Source: Allobosea sp. Root483D1
GTDB lineage: Bacteria > Pseudomonadota > Alphaproteobacteria > Rhizobiales > Beijerinckiaceae
Length of the DNA stretch: 64,000 nt
NCBI RefSeq assembly: GCF_001429505.1
Contig: NZ_LMJW01000016.1
Coordinates: forward strand, 62,001 to 126,000
Direction: 5' to 3'
The notes beneath the pieces are model-generated. The model ran no database searches, was not told the origin of the DNA, and saw only the letters and a program-made list of their open reading frames with translations. Positions 45,043 to 53,887 of the stretch are shown piece by piece; the stretch's first letter is position 1; every line of letters begins with the position of its first letter. The translations under genes were made by a program, and so were the position numbers.

Positions 45043-47475
45043 TCAGCCGGCCGGCTTGAGCGCGATGACGGAGCGGGCCGCTTTCTCGATCGCCTCGCGC
45101 GAATAGAGTAGCGGCGCATAGTCGCCGGCCGCCCAGAGCGGCGCGAGATCACGATAATGCGGGCTGTAGGCGTCGCCTGACTGGCCCGGCGTGTTGATGA
45201 AGCGACTGTCGTCCCAGTTGCCGACGTCCAGCACCATGCGGAACGAGGCCCCCGCGGTCACCCTGAAATCGGAGATCCGATAGGAGGCTGCGCGCGGGCT
45301 GAAGGCCGAGCCGGCCATGGCGAGCCGGCCGACATTGAGCTGCGCCCGGTCCGGGCCGCCGGCGAGCGGCGAGAGTGCATGGTCGAACTGGGCGTGGTGG
45401 ATCTTGCCCCAGTTCCAGCTTGCCATATCCGGGCCGAGCGATTGGCGCAGCTCCTCCATCGCCGCTTTCAAGGTCTCGAGCAGCAAGGCATTGCGCGCCG
45501 CCTTCGGGTCGGCGCCGAGCGCGCTGTCTGGCGCTTCGAGATAGGCGACCACCGCGGCCACATCGAGCGGACCGATCACGCCGCGCGCCTTTTCCGGCAC
45601 GGCCTTGGCCGTCAGCGCCCGGCCGAGATGCTTGCTCATCCAGACCTCGGATAGCGCAGCGGCTGCGCTGTCGACCGCGATCTCGTGGTTCCAGCCCTTG
45701 ATCAGCTTCAGGCCTTCGGCCGTGACCGGATCGTCCGAGGACAGCGGCGCCAGCAAAGCGGCGAGCTTGCGGGCATTGTCCGAGCTGTCGTCGTTCTGCA
45801 GGGCCATGGCGTCGGCGAGCGTCACCTTGTTCCTGGTGCCGAGCACGGACTTGATCCGGTTGATGCGCGAGGGATCGGACCATTCGAAGCCGATGCGCTT
45901 GGCCAGCAGCGGGTGGTCCTTCGGGATATTCATTTCGTTGGCGGTGGCGAAGAAGCTGTCCGTCGGGTTGTAGATCTCGGGTAGCTCGCCAGCTTTCAGG
46001 AAGCCGGTCCATTCATAGCGGCCGTCGCCAGGCACCGGCATCAGGCCGTCATGGTTCGGCCGCTGCGGTGCGCGCCCGCCGACGATCCAGCCGATATTGC
46101 CCTTGTTGTCGGCATAGACCTGGTTCTCGGACGGCGCACCCCATTCGGCCATCGCCTTCTTGAAGCCGGCCCAGTCCTTCGCCGTCATGTACTCCGCCGA
46201 GTTGAAATAGGCTGAGGTCCCCGGCTCGAACCAGACCGTGCGGATGGCAAAGGCGCGCTTCTCGTCGGGCTCGGCCTTCATGATCGGGCCGTGGCGGGTG
46301 AATTTCAGCTCGACCTGGCGCGGAGCCTCGCCCTTGACCTCGATCGCCTCGGTGACGGTCCGCATCTCCTCCCAGCCACTGCCATAGCGATACTGGTTCG
46401 GATTGGCCGGGTTGGTCTCGTAGACGTAGAGGTCCTCCTGATCGATCGCGAAGATCGTCAATCCGAAGGCGATCTCGCCGTTGTGGCCGATCGAGATGCC
46501 GGGCAAGGCAGGCTCGCCGCCGCCGATTACCGACAGGCCCGGCGCGTTGAGGTGCACGACATAGCGCAGCGACGGCACGCCATGGGCGCGGTGCGGGTCG
46601 TTGGCCAGGATAGGCCGGCCGGTTGCGGTGCGGCTCGCCGCGATCGTCCAGTTGTTCGAGCCGATGGTGGAGATGTTGTCGCCGGCCGCAGCGAAGACGG
46701 CGTCGCGGTCGAGTGCGGCGCGCTTCTCGCCGGGGGCGGCGAAGGTGACGTCGCGCGTCGCAAGATTGTAGTCGTCGAGGATGTCGGGCTTGATCGCGCA
46801 GGGGTCGAGCCCCTCCGGTACCTTGGTCTTCACGCTCGGCTCCAGCACGCGCCGGAAGCGATCCGCCTCGATCCCGGCGGCGCAGGCGACACGGGCGCGC
46901 ACGACCTCGGACATCACATTGCGGGTCAGGCCATGGCTGCGGATGCGCACCACGTCCTCGGCGCTCCAGCGATCCGGCAAGGTGCCGGAGACGCGAAAAT
47001 CGAGCGGTAGCGACTGCTTGCCGGCCCTGACTTCATCGACGCGCGCATTGATGCCCGCGACGAAGGCGTCGGTATAGGCCTTGGCGTCGGGGCCATAGGC
47101 AGCCCATTCCTTGTCCATCTCCCCGCGATAGAGGAAGAGCCGGGCGGCGCGGTCCTGCGCGACATAGGACGGGCCGAAATCCTTGGCGAGGAGCCCGAGA
47201 CCGCGCTTGCGCCAGAGATCGATCTGCCAGAGCCGGTCGCGCGCCGCATTGTAGCCTTGCAGGAACAGCGCATCGCGGCTCGATGCCGCGTAGATGTGGG
47301 CGACGCCCCATTGATCGAGGATCAGCTCCGCCGGCCCCTGCAGGCCGGCGACCGTCTGTTCGGAACGCTTCACGGCGCTGGACATCTCGGCCTTGGCGGG
47401 CAGGCATCCGGCGATCGTGACGGCGGCAATGGCAAACAGCGACGCTGCGCTGTGGGCGCGATCTGCTCTGCTCAT
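45043..47475 (-). CDS. Penicillin acylase-family N-terminal-nucleophile hydrolase
   Basis: An 810-residue preprotein of the Ntn amidase family (penicillin G acylase, cephalosporin acylase, AHL acylases). A signal peptide (HSAASLFAIAAVTIAGCLPAKAE) leads to the alpha-chain segment LQGPAELILDQWGVAHIYAASSRDALFLQGYNAARDRLWQID. The nucleophile is S273 in STIGSNNWTI, where self-cleavage would free the beta chain; then ILANDPHRAHGVPS, SIGHNGEIAFGLT and DNKGNIGWIVGG follow. The ATG at 47473-47475 has CGGAGGAA 7 bases upstream. It likely works in the periplasm on N-acyl compounds; beta-lactams, acyl-homoserine lactones or other amides cannot be told apart here. Confidence 0.9.
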   Translation of the reverse strand: MSRADRAHSAASLFAIAAVTIAGCLPAKAEMSSAVKRSEQTVAGLQGPAELILDQWGVAHIYAASSRDALFLQGYNAARDRLWQIDLWRKRGLGLLAKDFGPSYVAQDRAARLFLYRGEMDKEWAAYGPDAKAYTDAFVAGINARVDEVRAGKQSLPLDFRVSGTLPDRWSAEDVVRIRSHGLTRNVMSEVVRARVACAAGIEADRFRRVLEPSVKTKVPEGLDPCAIKPDILDDYNLATRDVTFAAPGEKRAALDRDAVFAAAGDNISTIGSNNWTIAASRTATGRPILANDPHRAHGVPSLRYVVHLNAPGLSVIGGGEPALPGISIGHNGEIAFGLTIFAIDQEDLYVYETNPANPNQYRYGSGWEEMRTVTEAIEVKGEAPRQVELKFTRHGPIMKAEPDEKRAFAIRTVWFEPGTSAYFNSAEYMTAKDWAGFKKAMAEWGAPSENQVYADNKGNIGWIVGGRAPQRPNHDGLMPVPGDGRYEWTGFLKAGELPEIYNPTDSFFATANEMNIPKDHPLLAKRIGFEWSDPSRINRIKSVLGTRNKVTLADAMALQNDDSSDNARKLAALLAPLSSDDPVTAEGLKLIKGWNHEIAVDSAAAALSEVWMSKHLGRALTAKAVPEKARGVIGPLDVAAVVAYLEAPDSALGADPKAARNALLLETLKAAMEELRQSLGPDMASWNWGKIHHAQFDHALSPLAGGPDRAQLNVGRLAMAGSAFSPRAASYRISDFRVTAGASFRMVLDVGNWDDSRFINTPGQSGDAYSPHYRDLAPLWAAGDYAPLLYSREAIEKAARSVIALKPAG

Positions 47476-47621
47476 GGTGTTCCTCCGTGCGGCTCGTCTT
47501 TGGCGACGGCCTTGCCGGGGGAGCTTAGGAGGAGACCGAAGGGCGGCCACCGCACATGTCCACATGGCAGCCTTGCCGCTCTGGCATGTGGCGCGGATCG
47601 TTTCTTGCGCCGGAGGCCAAA

Positions 47622-48080
47622 CTATAGCGGCGGCAGGCCGACGCGCTTCTTGATCGTTGCCAGGGCGAAATTGGATTCGACCGACTGGACGCATTTCAGC
47701 CGCGTCATCTTCTGCTTCAGGAAGCGCTCATAGCCGTCGATGCCGTCGGTCAGGACCCGCAGCAGATAGTCCTGGCTGCCGGTCATCAGGTAGCATTCCG
47801 CCACTTCGGGCCAGCCTTCGATCGCTTTCTCGAACTCGGCGATCTGCTCCGTGTTTTGCTGGCTGAGCCGGACCGAGACGAAGACGCTGAACGGCAGGCC
47901 ATAGGCTTTGGGGTCGACTATCGCCGAATAGCCCCTGATGACGCCGGTCTCTTCCAGGCGCTTGAGCCGGCGCAGGCACGGCGTCGGCGACAGGCCGATC
48001 TTCTCGGACAGGTCCTGATTGGTGATGCGGCCATCCTCCTGCAGCAATGTCAGCATGCGGCGGTCGATCGTATCGAGCAT
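47622..48080 (-). CDS. Lrp/AsnC-family transcriptional regulator
   Basis: A 152-residue Lrp protein. The helix-turn-helix is in residues 1-60 (IDRRMLTLLQEDGRITNQDLSEKIGLSPTPCLRRLKRLEETGVIRGY), and the RAM domain follows (VSVRLSQQNTEQIAEFEKAIEGWPEVAECYLMTGSQDYLLRVL). It is divergent from a methionine gamma-lyase-like gene 138 bases away, a frequent pairing in alphaproteobacteria in which the regulator senses an amino acid and controls its breakdown. Its neighbour downstream on the same strand is the acylase gene, 146 bases on. Confidence 0.92.
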   Translation of the reverse strand: MLDTIDRRMLTLLQEDGRITNQDLSEKIGLSPTPCLRRLKRLEETGVIRGYSAIVDPKAYGLPFSVFVSVRLSQQNTEQIAEFEKAIEGWPEVAECYLMTGSQDYLLRVLTDGIDGYERFLKQKMTRLKCVQSVESNFALATIKKRVGLPPL

Positions 48081-48126
48081 GATCTGCTCCTCCGGGCGTT
48101 CAATCGAGCAGGAAGCTGCAAAATCT

Positions 48127-48138
48127 TGCTCTAGAGCA
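48127..48138. promoter_or_regulatory. Candidate Lrp operator: 12-base perfect palindrome
   Basis: TGCTCTAGAGCA lies midway in the gap between the divergent Lrp and PLP-enzyme genes. An extra GAGCA-like arm about 20 bases upstream (near 48104) could be a second half-site. Position and symmetry fit control of both genes by the Lrp protein; no binding data are visible. Confidence 0.45.
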
Positions 48139-48218
48139 CAGGTGATCGTTCATGCAATGGCCTTAGGATCGGCCTAGGTTCGCGTCGCGGGGCCGCGCTG
48201 GCCGGCGAGGAGACAGTC

Positions 48219-49502
48219 ATGAGCGACGACAACTACCATAAGGACCGGATCGCCAATCGCCGGCTCCATCCCGAGACCCTGATGATGGGCTACGGCTATT
48301 CGCCGAAGATGTCGGAAGGGGCGCTCAAGCCGCCGGTCTTCCTGACCTCGACCTTCGTCTTCGAGAACGCCCAGCAGGGCAAGGACTTCTTCGACCTGAC
48401 CGCCGGCCGTCGCCAGCTCAAGCCGGGCGAGAAGTCTGGCCTGGTCTATTCGCGCTTCAACCACCCGAACATGGAGATCCTCGAGGATCGCCTGGCGATC
48501 TGGGACGAGGCTGAGGCCTGTGCCGTCTTCGCCAGCGGCATGGCGGCGATCGCCACGACCTGCTTCTCCTTCCTGCGACCGGGCGACACCATCATCCACA
48601 GTCGGCCGCTCTATGGCGGCACCGAGACGCTGCTGAAGAACCAGATGGGCGCCTTCGGCGTCACGCCGTTCGGCTTCACCGACGGCGTCGACGTCGCGCA
48701 GATGCGCAAGGTCGCGCAGGACGCTGCGGCCAAGGGCCGGGTCGCGATGATCCTGGTCGAGACGCCGGCCAACCCGACCAACGGCCTCGTCGACCTCGCA
48801 GCCTGCAAGGCGATCGCCGATGAACTGGAGAAATCCCAGGGGCATCGTCCGCCGGTCGTGGTCGACAACACCATGCTCGGGCCGATCTTCCAGAAGCCGC
48901 TGAAGCACGGCGCCGATCTCACTCTATTGTCGCTGACCAAATATGTCGGCGGCCACAGCGATCTCGTCGGCGGCTCGATCAGCGGCTCGAAGGCGCTCGT
49001 GCGGCAAGTGAAGAGCTGGCGCGGCTCGCTCGGCACGCAAGCAGATCCCAATTCCTGCTGGATGCTGATGCGCTCGCTCGAGACGCTCGACATCCGCATG
49101 AACCGCGCTAACGAGAACGGCCGCAAGGTCGCGGACTACCTGCGCAAGCACCCGAAGATCGCCAAGGTCCATTATCTCGGCGATCTCGCTGAGGGCGATC
49201 CGCGCAAGGCTGTGTTCGACCGGCAATGCACCCAGCCCGGCTCGACCTTCGCCTTCGACGTCAAAGGCGGCGAGAAGCAAGCCTTCGCCGTGCTCGACAA
49301 CCTCCAGATCATGAAGCTCGCGGTCAGCCTGGGCGGCACCGAGACGCTGGTCTCGCATCCCGCTGCGATGACCCATTCCGGTGTCGCCCGCGAGCTGCGC
49401 GAGGAGATCGGTCTCACCGATGCGCTGATCCGGATTTCGGTCGGCATCGAGAACATCGAGGACCTGATCTCGGATCTCGCCCAGGCGCTCGACGCCGCGT
49501 GA
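48219..49502 (+). CDS. Cys/Met-metabolism PLP enzyme, methionine gamma-lyase-like
   Basis: A 427-residue trans-sulfuration-family enzyme. The PLP lysine is K241 in [17 protein letters not shown], and [29 protein letters not shown] and [19 protein letters not shown] are the usual substrate and cofactor loops. The long insertion [21 protein letters not shown] and the extended end put it with the cystathionine gamma-synthase family protein/methionine gamma-lyase group of alphaproteobacteria rather than MetB or MetC. It would cleave methionine to methanethiol, 2-oxobutyrate and ammonia. Oxobutyrate feeds propionyl-CoA, and hence methylmalonyl-CoA mutase encoded nearby. The divergent Lrp gene is the probable regulator. 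Confidence 0.88.
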   Translation: MSDDNYHKDRIANRRLHPETLMMGYGYSPKMSEGALKPPVFLTSTFVFENAQQGKDFFDLTAGRRQLKPGEKSGLVYSRFNHPNMEILEDRLAIWDEAEACAVFASGMAAIATTCFSFLRPGDTIIHSRPLYGGTETLLKNQMGAFGVTPFGFTDGVDVAQMRKVAQDAAAKGRVAMILVETPANPTNGLVDLAACKAIADELEKSQGHRPPVVVDNTMLGPIFQKPLKHGADLTLLSLTKYVGGHSDLVGGSISGSKALVRQVKSWRGSLGTQADPNSCWMLMRSLETLDIRMNRANENGRKVADYLRKHPKIAKVHYLGDLAEGDPRKAVFDRQCTQPGSTFAFDVKGGEKQAFAVLDNLQIMKLAVSLGGTETLVSHPAAMTHSGVARELREEIGLTDALIRISVGIENIEDLISDLAQALDAA

Positions 49503-50341
49503 GGGCAGGGCGGCGCCGCATCGTCGTCGTGGCACTCGCCACCACGCTCCTCAGCGGCCCGGCCCTGGCCGAGCCGCAGACCGAGAGCGTGGCGCAGACC
49601 ATCTGCCGGCTGATCGAAGGCGCTGCGAAGACGCATGATCTGCCGGTCGCCTTCTTCACCCGGTTGATCTGGCGCGAGAGCAGCTTCCGGCCAAACGTCG
49701 TCAGCCCGGCCGGGGCTCAGGGCATCGCCCAGTTCATGCCGGGCACGGCGAACGAGCGCGGCCTCGCCGATCCGTTCGATCCCGAAGCGGCGATCCCGCA
49801 TTCGGCCGCCTTCCTCGCGGCGCTGAAAAACCAGTTCGGCAATCTTGGCCTGGCCGCGGCGGCCTATAATGGCGGGCCGAACCGCGTCGCGCGCTGGATC
49901 GAGCGTGGCGGCATGCTGCCCTACGAGACGCAGGCATATGTCCGCTTCATCACCGGCCGCCCCATCGAGGAATGGCGGTTGGGCGCAGGCGAGACGCCGC
50001 CGCCGGCGACGCGGGAGGAGACGGATTGCCTCGCCACCGTCGCCTCGATCCGCATCACCACGCCGGCCGTGCTGGTCGAGGGCGCCTACGAGCCGTTCGG
50101 TGTGCAGCTCGCTGGCAATGCCTCGAAGGCGCGCGCTATCGCCTCGTACCAGAGTGTCGTGACCCGCTTTGCTTCACTGCTCGCCGGCAAGCCGACCATG
50201 ATCCTGGGTTCGGCCGTGGCGGGACGGGGCAGGGGCCGGTTCTACCGCGTCAGGCTGCCGGCACAGAGCCTGCGCGAGGCGACGCTGGCGTGCAATCGCC
50301 TGCGCCAAGCCGGCGGGGCGTGTCTGGTGCTGCGGAATTGA
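49499..50341 (+). CDS. Lytic transglycosylase (SLT domain)
   Basis: A 280-residue periplasmic enzyme that cuts peptidoglycan. GTG at 49499 overlaps the preceding stop as GTGA and opens a signal peptide ([25 protein letters not shown]). The SLT domain has the catalytic glutamate E60 in [11 protein letters not shown], then [16 protein letters not shown] and [13 protein letters not shown]. The remaining C-terminal part (residues 170-280) with [33 protein letters not shown] resembles a SPOR-like fold and may bind glycan. No ribosome site of its own is visible, so it depends on translation of the upstream PLP-enzyme gene, an unusual partner. Confidence 0.87.
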   Translation: MRAGRRRIVVVALATTLLSGPALAEPQTESVAQTICRLIEGAAKTHDLPVAFFTRLIWRESSFRPNVVSPAGAQGIAQFMPGTANERGLADPFDPEAAIPHSAAFLAALKNQFGNLGLAAAAYNGGPNRVARWIERGGMLPYETQAYVRFITGRPIEEWRLGAGETPPPATREETDCLATVASIRITTPAVLVEGAYEPFGVQLAGNASKARAIASYQSVVTRFASLLAGKPTMILGSAVAGRGRGRFYRVRLPAQSLREATLACNRLRQAGGACLVLRN

Positions 50342-50348
50342 CGAAGCG

Positions 50349-50455
50349 CGTCATTCTCGGGCGAAGCGAAGCGCAGACCCGAGAATCTCATGACGAGAAT
50401 GTCTCGTGGGAGCCTCTTCTGGCCTGAGATGCTCGGGTCAAGCCCGAGCATGACG
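50349..50455. repeat. Intergenic palindromic repeat, family A, copy 4
   Basis: About 107 bases from CGTCATTCTCGGGCGAAGCG to GCTCGGGTCAAGCCCGAGCATGACG, very like copy 1. It lies between two convergent genes, leaving only a few bases on each side; its two hairpins may act as a two-way terminator. Confidence 0.8.
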
Positions 50456-50456
50456 C

Positions 50457-51188
50457 CTAGAGCCCCACCCGTCCCCAGCCGGGCAGCTTCAGTGCAGGCC
50501 GCTGCAGGTCGAAACCGGCGACGAGACCGAGCAGGTTGACCTCGACACCCTCGACCCAGCCGAAGGTCACGCCGGCGAGCCCATAGAGCGAGGCTTGCAA
50601 ACCGGTGCGGCTCGGCGTGAGGCCGGCATAGAGCCCGCCCTCGCGCCAGTCCTTGCCGATCGCGGTCGGCGGCAGGGTGCGGCCGAGCTCGGGCACTTCG
50701 GCGAGGATATGCTGGACGAAGCTGTTCGAGTTTGGTCCCGGCCAGGCGGCATAGGAGCCGTAGTCGCTGTAGCCGTAGCTCTTCACGGCCTCGCGGATAC
50801 GCGGGATCAGCGCCTCGGCGGCCTGCCCCCTGATCTCGCCGACGACCTCCGGGACGTTGCCGTACCAGCGGCCATCGGCGACGCGGACATTCACGCGCAC
50901 CGGATTGCCCCAGCCGACGACATCGAAGCGGGTATAGGCCGAGGCGTTTTTCTCTTTCACCACCACCCAGGAGTGATGGGCGAAGACGCCGCGCCAGCGG
51001 CCGACACGGGCGGCGAAGATGTGGACGGTCGCCTCGGGCTCGATGGCCGGCGCCGGCAACAGCGCGGCGCTCGACCAGTCGGCGCGGGCCCAGTCAGGCG
51101 CGCGCGATTGCCATTGCCACCAGGCGGCATGGGTGCCGAGCGGCAGGAGGAAGACCACCGTGAAGAGGAGGAGACAGCGCCGGATCAT
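50457..51188 (-). CDS. DUF3750-like protein of unknown function
   Basis: A 243-residue protein that I assign to the DUF3750 family by its core VHIFAARVGRWRGVFAHHSWVVVKEKN, YGNVPEVVGEIRGQAAEALIPRI and GPNSNSFVQHIL. A hydrophobic N-terminus (MIRRCLLLFTVVFLLPLGTHAAWW) makes it a membrane-anchored or exported protein. A histidine pair (HHSW) and an asparagine/serine-rich late motif (NSNSFVQH) are reminiscent of cysteine-less papain-like folds, but no catalytic triad is certain. The ATG at 51186-51188 has GGGAGC 5 bases upstream. Function unknown. Confidence 0.75.
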   Translation of the reverse strand: MIRRCLLLFTVVFLLPLGTHAAWWQWQSRAPDWARADWSSAALLPAPAIEPEATVHIFAARVGRWRGVFAHHSWVVVKEKNASAYTRFDVVGWGNPVRVNVRVADGRWYGNVPEVVGEIRGQAAEALIPRIREAVKSYGYSDYGSYAAWPGPNSNSFVQHILAEVPELGRTLPPTAIGKDWREGGLYAGLTPSRTGLQASLYGLAGVTFGWVEGVEVNLLGLVAGFDLQRPALKLPGWGRVGL

Positions 51189-51285
51189 GCTCCCAGGAAA
51201 ATAGGTGGCGCGGCACCCGTGCCACAAGGCACGACGGAGCGGCGCCGATCACGAAATCGAGGTTGAGGCTTTGCCGCAAGCTGCG

Positions 51286-51553
51286 AGAGGCTGTTAGCGC
51301 CCTTGGATAGAGCTTGGGCGTCGGCGATTTTGCCCGAGTGCCAGGAGCTTGGTGCGGCCAAGCCTTCCGGCTTGGCCGTGACGAGCGACACCGCAATCGG
51401 GCAAAAGCGCCACGCCGCTGCGCGGTGAGGTGAAACCGGCCGACTGCGGCGTCGCATCGCTTGCCGATACCAGCGGTATCGGCTGCGCAATGCTCCTGGC
51501 ATTCGGCCGGTTTGACCTCACCCAAGCTCTATCCAAGGGCGCTAACAGCCTCT
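51286..51553. repeat. 268-base nested inverted-repeat element upstream of potF
   Basis: The ends are a perfect 33-base inverted repeat (51286-51318 and 51521-51553; arms open AGAGGCTGTTAGCGCCCTTG). Inside are further pairs: TTTTGCCCGA (51328-51337) with TCGGGCAAAA (51397-51406); GCCAGGAGC (51340-51348) with GCTCCTGGC (51492-51500); a 9-base stem GGCCAAGCC/GGCTTGGCC (51356-51377); a 20-base arm at 51424-51443 matching 51503-51522 with one mismatch; and GCCGATACC/GGTATCGGC (51463-51483). There is no transposase and no clear target duplication. It fills most of the 399-base gap between the DUF3750-like gene and potF; no gene is evident in it. Confidence 0.85.
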
Positions 51554-51587
51554 AACTTGCCCGCGCGAAATCTAAAGGAGGGGCAGA

Positions 51588-52703
51588 TTGCGCACGTTGA
51601 CGTGGGTTATGCATGGGTTGGCCGCTATGGCGGTTTTCGGGCTCGCTCTCGCAGCCGGCCCGGCAGGAGCGCAGGACAATAAGGAACTGCGCATCTTCAA
51701 CTGGTCGGATTACGTCAATCCGGAGGTGCTCGACGCCTTCAAGAAAGAGACCGGCATCACCGTCGTCTACGACACCTTCGACCAGATGGAGACGGTCGAG
51801 ACCAAGCTGCTCGCCGGCAAGACCGGCTACGACCTCGTCGTCGTCACGGCCTCCTTCCTGCCCCGGCACATCCCGATCGGCCTCTACACGCCGATCGACA
51901 CCGCCAAGGTGCAAAACCTCAAGCACGCCTGGCCGGAGATCAAGCAGCGCCTGGCCAAATACGATCCCGGCAACAAGTTCGCCGTGAACTACATGTGGGG
52001 CACCACCGGGATCGGCTACAACACCGCCAAGATCAAGGAACGGCTCGGCAACGACGCAGTGATCGACAGCTGGAGCATCGTCTTCGATCCGGAGAAGCTG
52101 AAGAAGCTCTCCAATTGCGGTGTGCATGTGCTCGACGCGGTCGAGGAGATGTTCCCGGCGGCGCTGCGCTATCTCGGGCTCGATCCCGACTCGAAGAACG
52201 AGGCCGATCTCAACAAGGCCGGCGAATTGCTGCGCAAGATCCGCCCGCACATCCAGAAGTTCCACTCGTCGGAATACATCAATGCGCTCGCCAACGGCGA
52301 TATCTGCCTGGCGGTCGGCTATTCCGGCGACGTGCTGCAGGCCAGGAAGCGCGCCGTCGAGGCCAAGAACAAGGTCGACATCAGCTATGTGATCCCGAAG
52401 GAGGGCGCGCTGATGTGGTTCGATTCCTTCGTGATCCCGAAGGATGCCGGCAACCCCGACGCGGCCCTGCAGTTCATCGACTTCGTCAACCGTCCGGACA
52501 TGGCGGCGAAGAACTCGGACTTCATCCAGTACGCCAACGGCAATCTCGCGGCGAAGCCTTTGCTCTCGGCCGAGGTCCGCGACAATCCCGGCATCTATCC
52601 GACCGATGCGGTGATGAGCCGCCTCTACACCATCACGCCCTACGACCAGAAGACGCAGCGGGTGGTCAACCGGCTGTGGACGCGCGTCAAGAGCGGCAGG
52701 TGA
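51588..52703 (+). CDS. potF: Putrescine/polyamine ABC transporter substrate-binding protein
   Basis: A 371-residue periplasmic protein, first of potFGHI. The start is TTG at 51588, with AAAGGAGG 6 bases upstream; the in-frame ATG at 51609 would remove the basic n-region of the signal peptide (MRTLTWVMHGLAAMAVFGLA ... AGAQ). The mature protein opens ELRIFNWSDYVNPEVLDAFKKETGITVVYDTFDQMETVETKLLAGKTGYDLVV, as in PotF. The later MWGTTGIGYN and YSGDVLQA ... YVIPKEGALMWFDSFVIPKDAGNP carry the acidic and aromatic ligand residues of this family. It delivers putrescine or related polyamines to the permeases. Confidence 0.93.
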   Translation: MRTLTWVMHGLAAMAVFGLALAAGPAGAQDNKELRIFNWSDYVNPEVLDAFKKETGITVVYDTFDQMETVETKLLAGKTGYDLVVVTASFLPRHIPIGLYTPIDTAKVQNLKHAWPEIKQRLAKYDPGNKFAVNYMWGTTGIGYNTAKIKERLGNDAVIDSWSIVFDPEKLKKLSNCGVHVLDAVEEMFPAALRYLGLDPDSKNEADLNKAGELLRKIRPHIQKFHSSEYINALANGDICLAVGYSGDVLQARKRAVEAKNKVDISYVIPKEGALMWFDSFVIPKDAGNPDAALQFIDFVNRPDMAAKNSDFIQYANGNLAAKPLLSAEVRDNPGIYPTDAVMSRLYTITPYDQKTQRVVNRLWTRVKSGR

Positions 52704-53887
52704 ACAGGGATACGAGCCGGCCGGAAGCTGCTGGAAGGCGCGCCTCGCCCGGCAGCGTCCGGCGCGACTTCCAGCCCTGGAACGACCCGGCGGCGAAGCC
52801 GCTGGTCGAATTCAGGAACGTCACCAAGCGCTTCGGTGCGGTGGTCGCGGTCGACCAGCTGTCGCTCTCGATCCATGTGCGCGAGTTCTTCGCGCTGCTC
52901 GGCCCGTCCGGCTGCGGCAAGACCACGTTGATGCGCATGCTCGCCGGCTTCGAGCAGCCCGACGAGGGCGAGATCCTGCTCGACGGCGTCGACATCACGG
53001 CCGTGCCGCCGCACCGGCGGCCAGTCAACATGATGTTCCAGTCCTATGCGCTGTTCCCGCATATGAGCGTCGGCGACAACATCGCCTATGGGCTGAAACG
53101 CGAAGGGCTGCCCAGGGCGGACATTGCCCAACGCGTCGAGACGATGCTGAAGCGCGTGCGGCTGAACGGGATGGAGAAGCGCCGGCCGGACCAGCTCTCC
53201 GGTGGCCAGCGCCAGCGCGTCGCGCTCGCCCGTGCCCTGGTCAAGCAGCCCAAGCTGCTCCTGCTCGACGAGCCCTTGGGGGCGCTCGACAAGAAGCTGC
53301 GCGAAGAGACGCAATACGAGCTGATGGACCTGCAGGCCGATCTCGGCCTGACCTTCATGGTCGTCACCCACGACCAGGACGAGGCCATGACCATGGCCGA
53401 CCGCATGGCGGTGATGGACCACGGCCGGTTGCTGCAGATCGCGCCGCCGGATCTGATCTACGAGGCGCCTGCCAGCCGCTTTGTCGCGGAGTTCGTCGGC
53501 GACATCAATCTGATCGAGGGCCGGGTCACTGCCGTCGCCGGCGATCTCGTGACGCTGGAGAACCGGCCCGTCGGCGTGATCGAGCTTGACGAGGATGCGT
53601 CGACCTACCGGCCGGGCGATGCCCTCACCGTCGGCCTGCGGCCCGAGAAGATCGTGCTCAGCCATGACGAGCCGACGCAGGGCGTCAACAAGGTCGCCGG
53701 CGAGATCTGGGACATCGGTTATCTCGGCGACATGACCATGGTTCAGGTCATGGTCGGCGGCGACGAGGGCAAGCTCTTCAAGGTCTCGCTGACCAACCGC
53801 ACGCGACGCATCGAGCGGCCCTTCGCCTGGGAAGACAGGGTCTGGCTCTCCTGGGACGTCGAAGCCGGCATGGTGCTGGCGTCGTGA
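52700..53887 (+). CDS. potG: Putrescine ABC transporter ATP-binding protein
   Basis: A 395-residue ATPase of the PotA/PotG class. Walker A GPSGCGKTT is near residue 71, signature [13 protein letters not shown] near 170, Walker B LLLLDEPLGALD, H-loop VTHDQDEA. The C-terminal TOBE domain (residues about 290-395) includes VGLRPEKIVLS. A GTG at 52700 overlaps the potF stop (GTGA); the N-terminal 30 residues before the core (RDFQPWNDPAAKPLVEFRNVTKRF) include the FxPWxD segment seen in PotG. Coupled to its neighbours on both sides. Confidence 0.93.
   Translation: MNRDTSRPEAAGRRASPGSVRRDFQPWNDPAAKPLVEFRNVTKRFGAVVAVDQLSLSIHVREFFALLGPSGCGKTTLMRMLAGFEQPDEGEILLDGVDITAVPPHRRPVNMMFQSYALFPHMSVGDNIAYGLKREGLPRADIAQRVETMLKRVRLNGMEKRRPDQLSGGQRQRVALARALVKQPKLLLLDEPLGALDKKLREETQYELMDLQADLGLTFMVVTHDQDEAMTMADRMAVMDHGRLLQIAPPDLIYEAPASRFVAEFVGDINLIEGRVTAVAGDLVTLENRPVGVIELDEDASTYRPGDALTVGLRPEKIVLSHDEPTQGVNKVAGEIWDIGYLGDMTMVQVMVGGDEGKLFKVSLTNRTRRIERPFAWEDRVWLSWDVEAGMVLAS

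Noticed and set aside
51286..51553. Integron attC site or insertion sequence
   Set aside because: The arms do not have the attC box pattern, there is no integrase or transposase frame, and no target duplication is visible.
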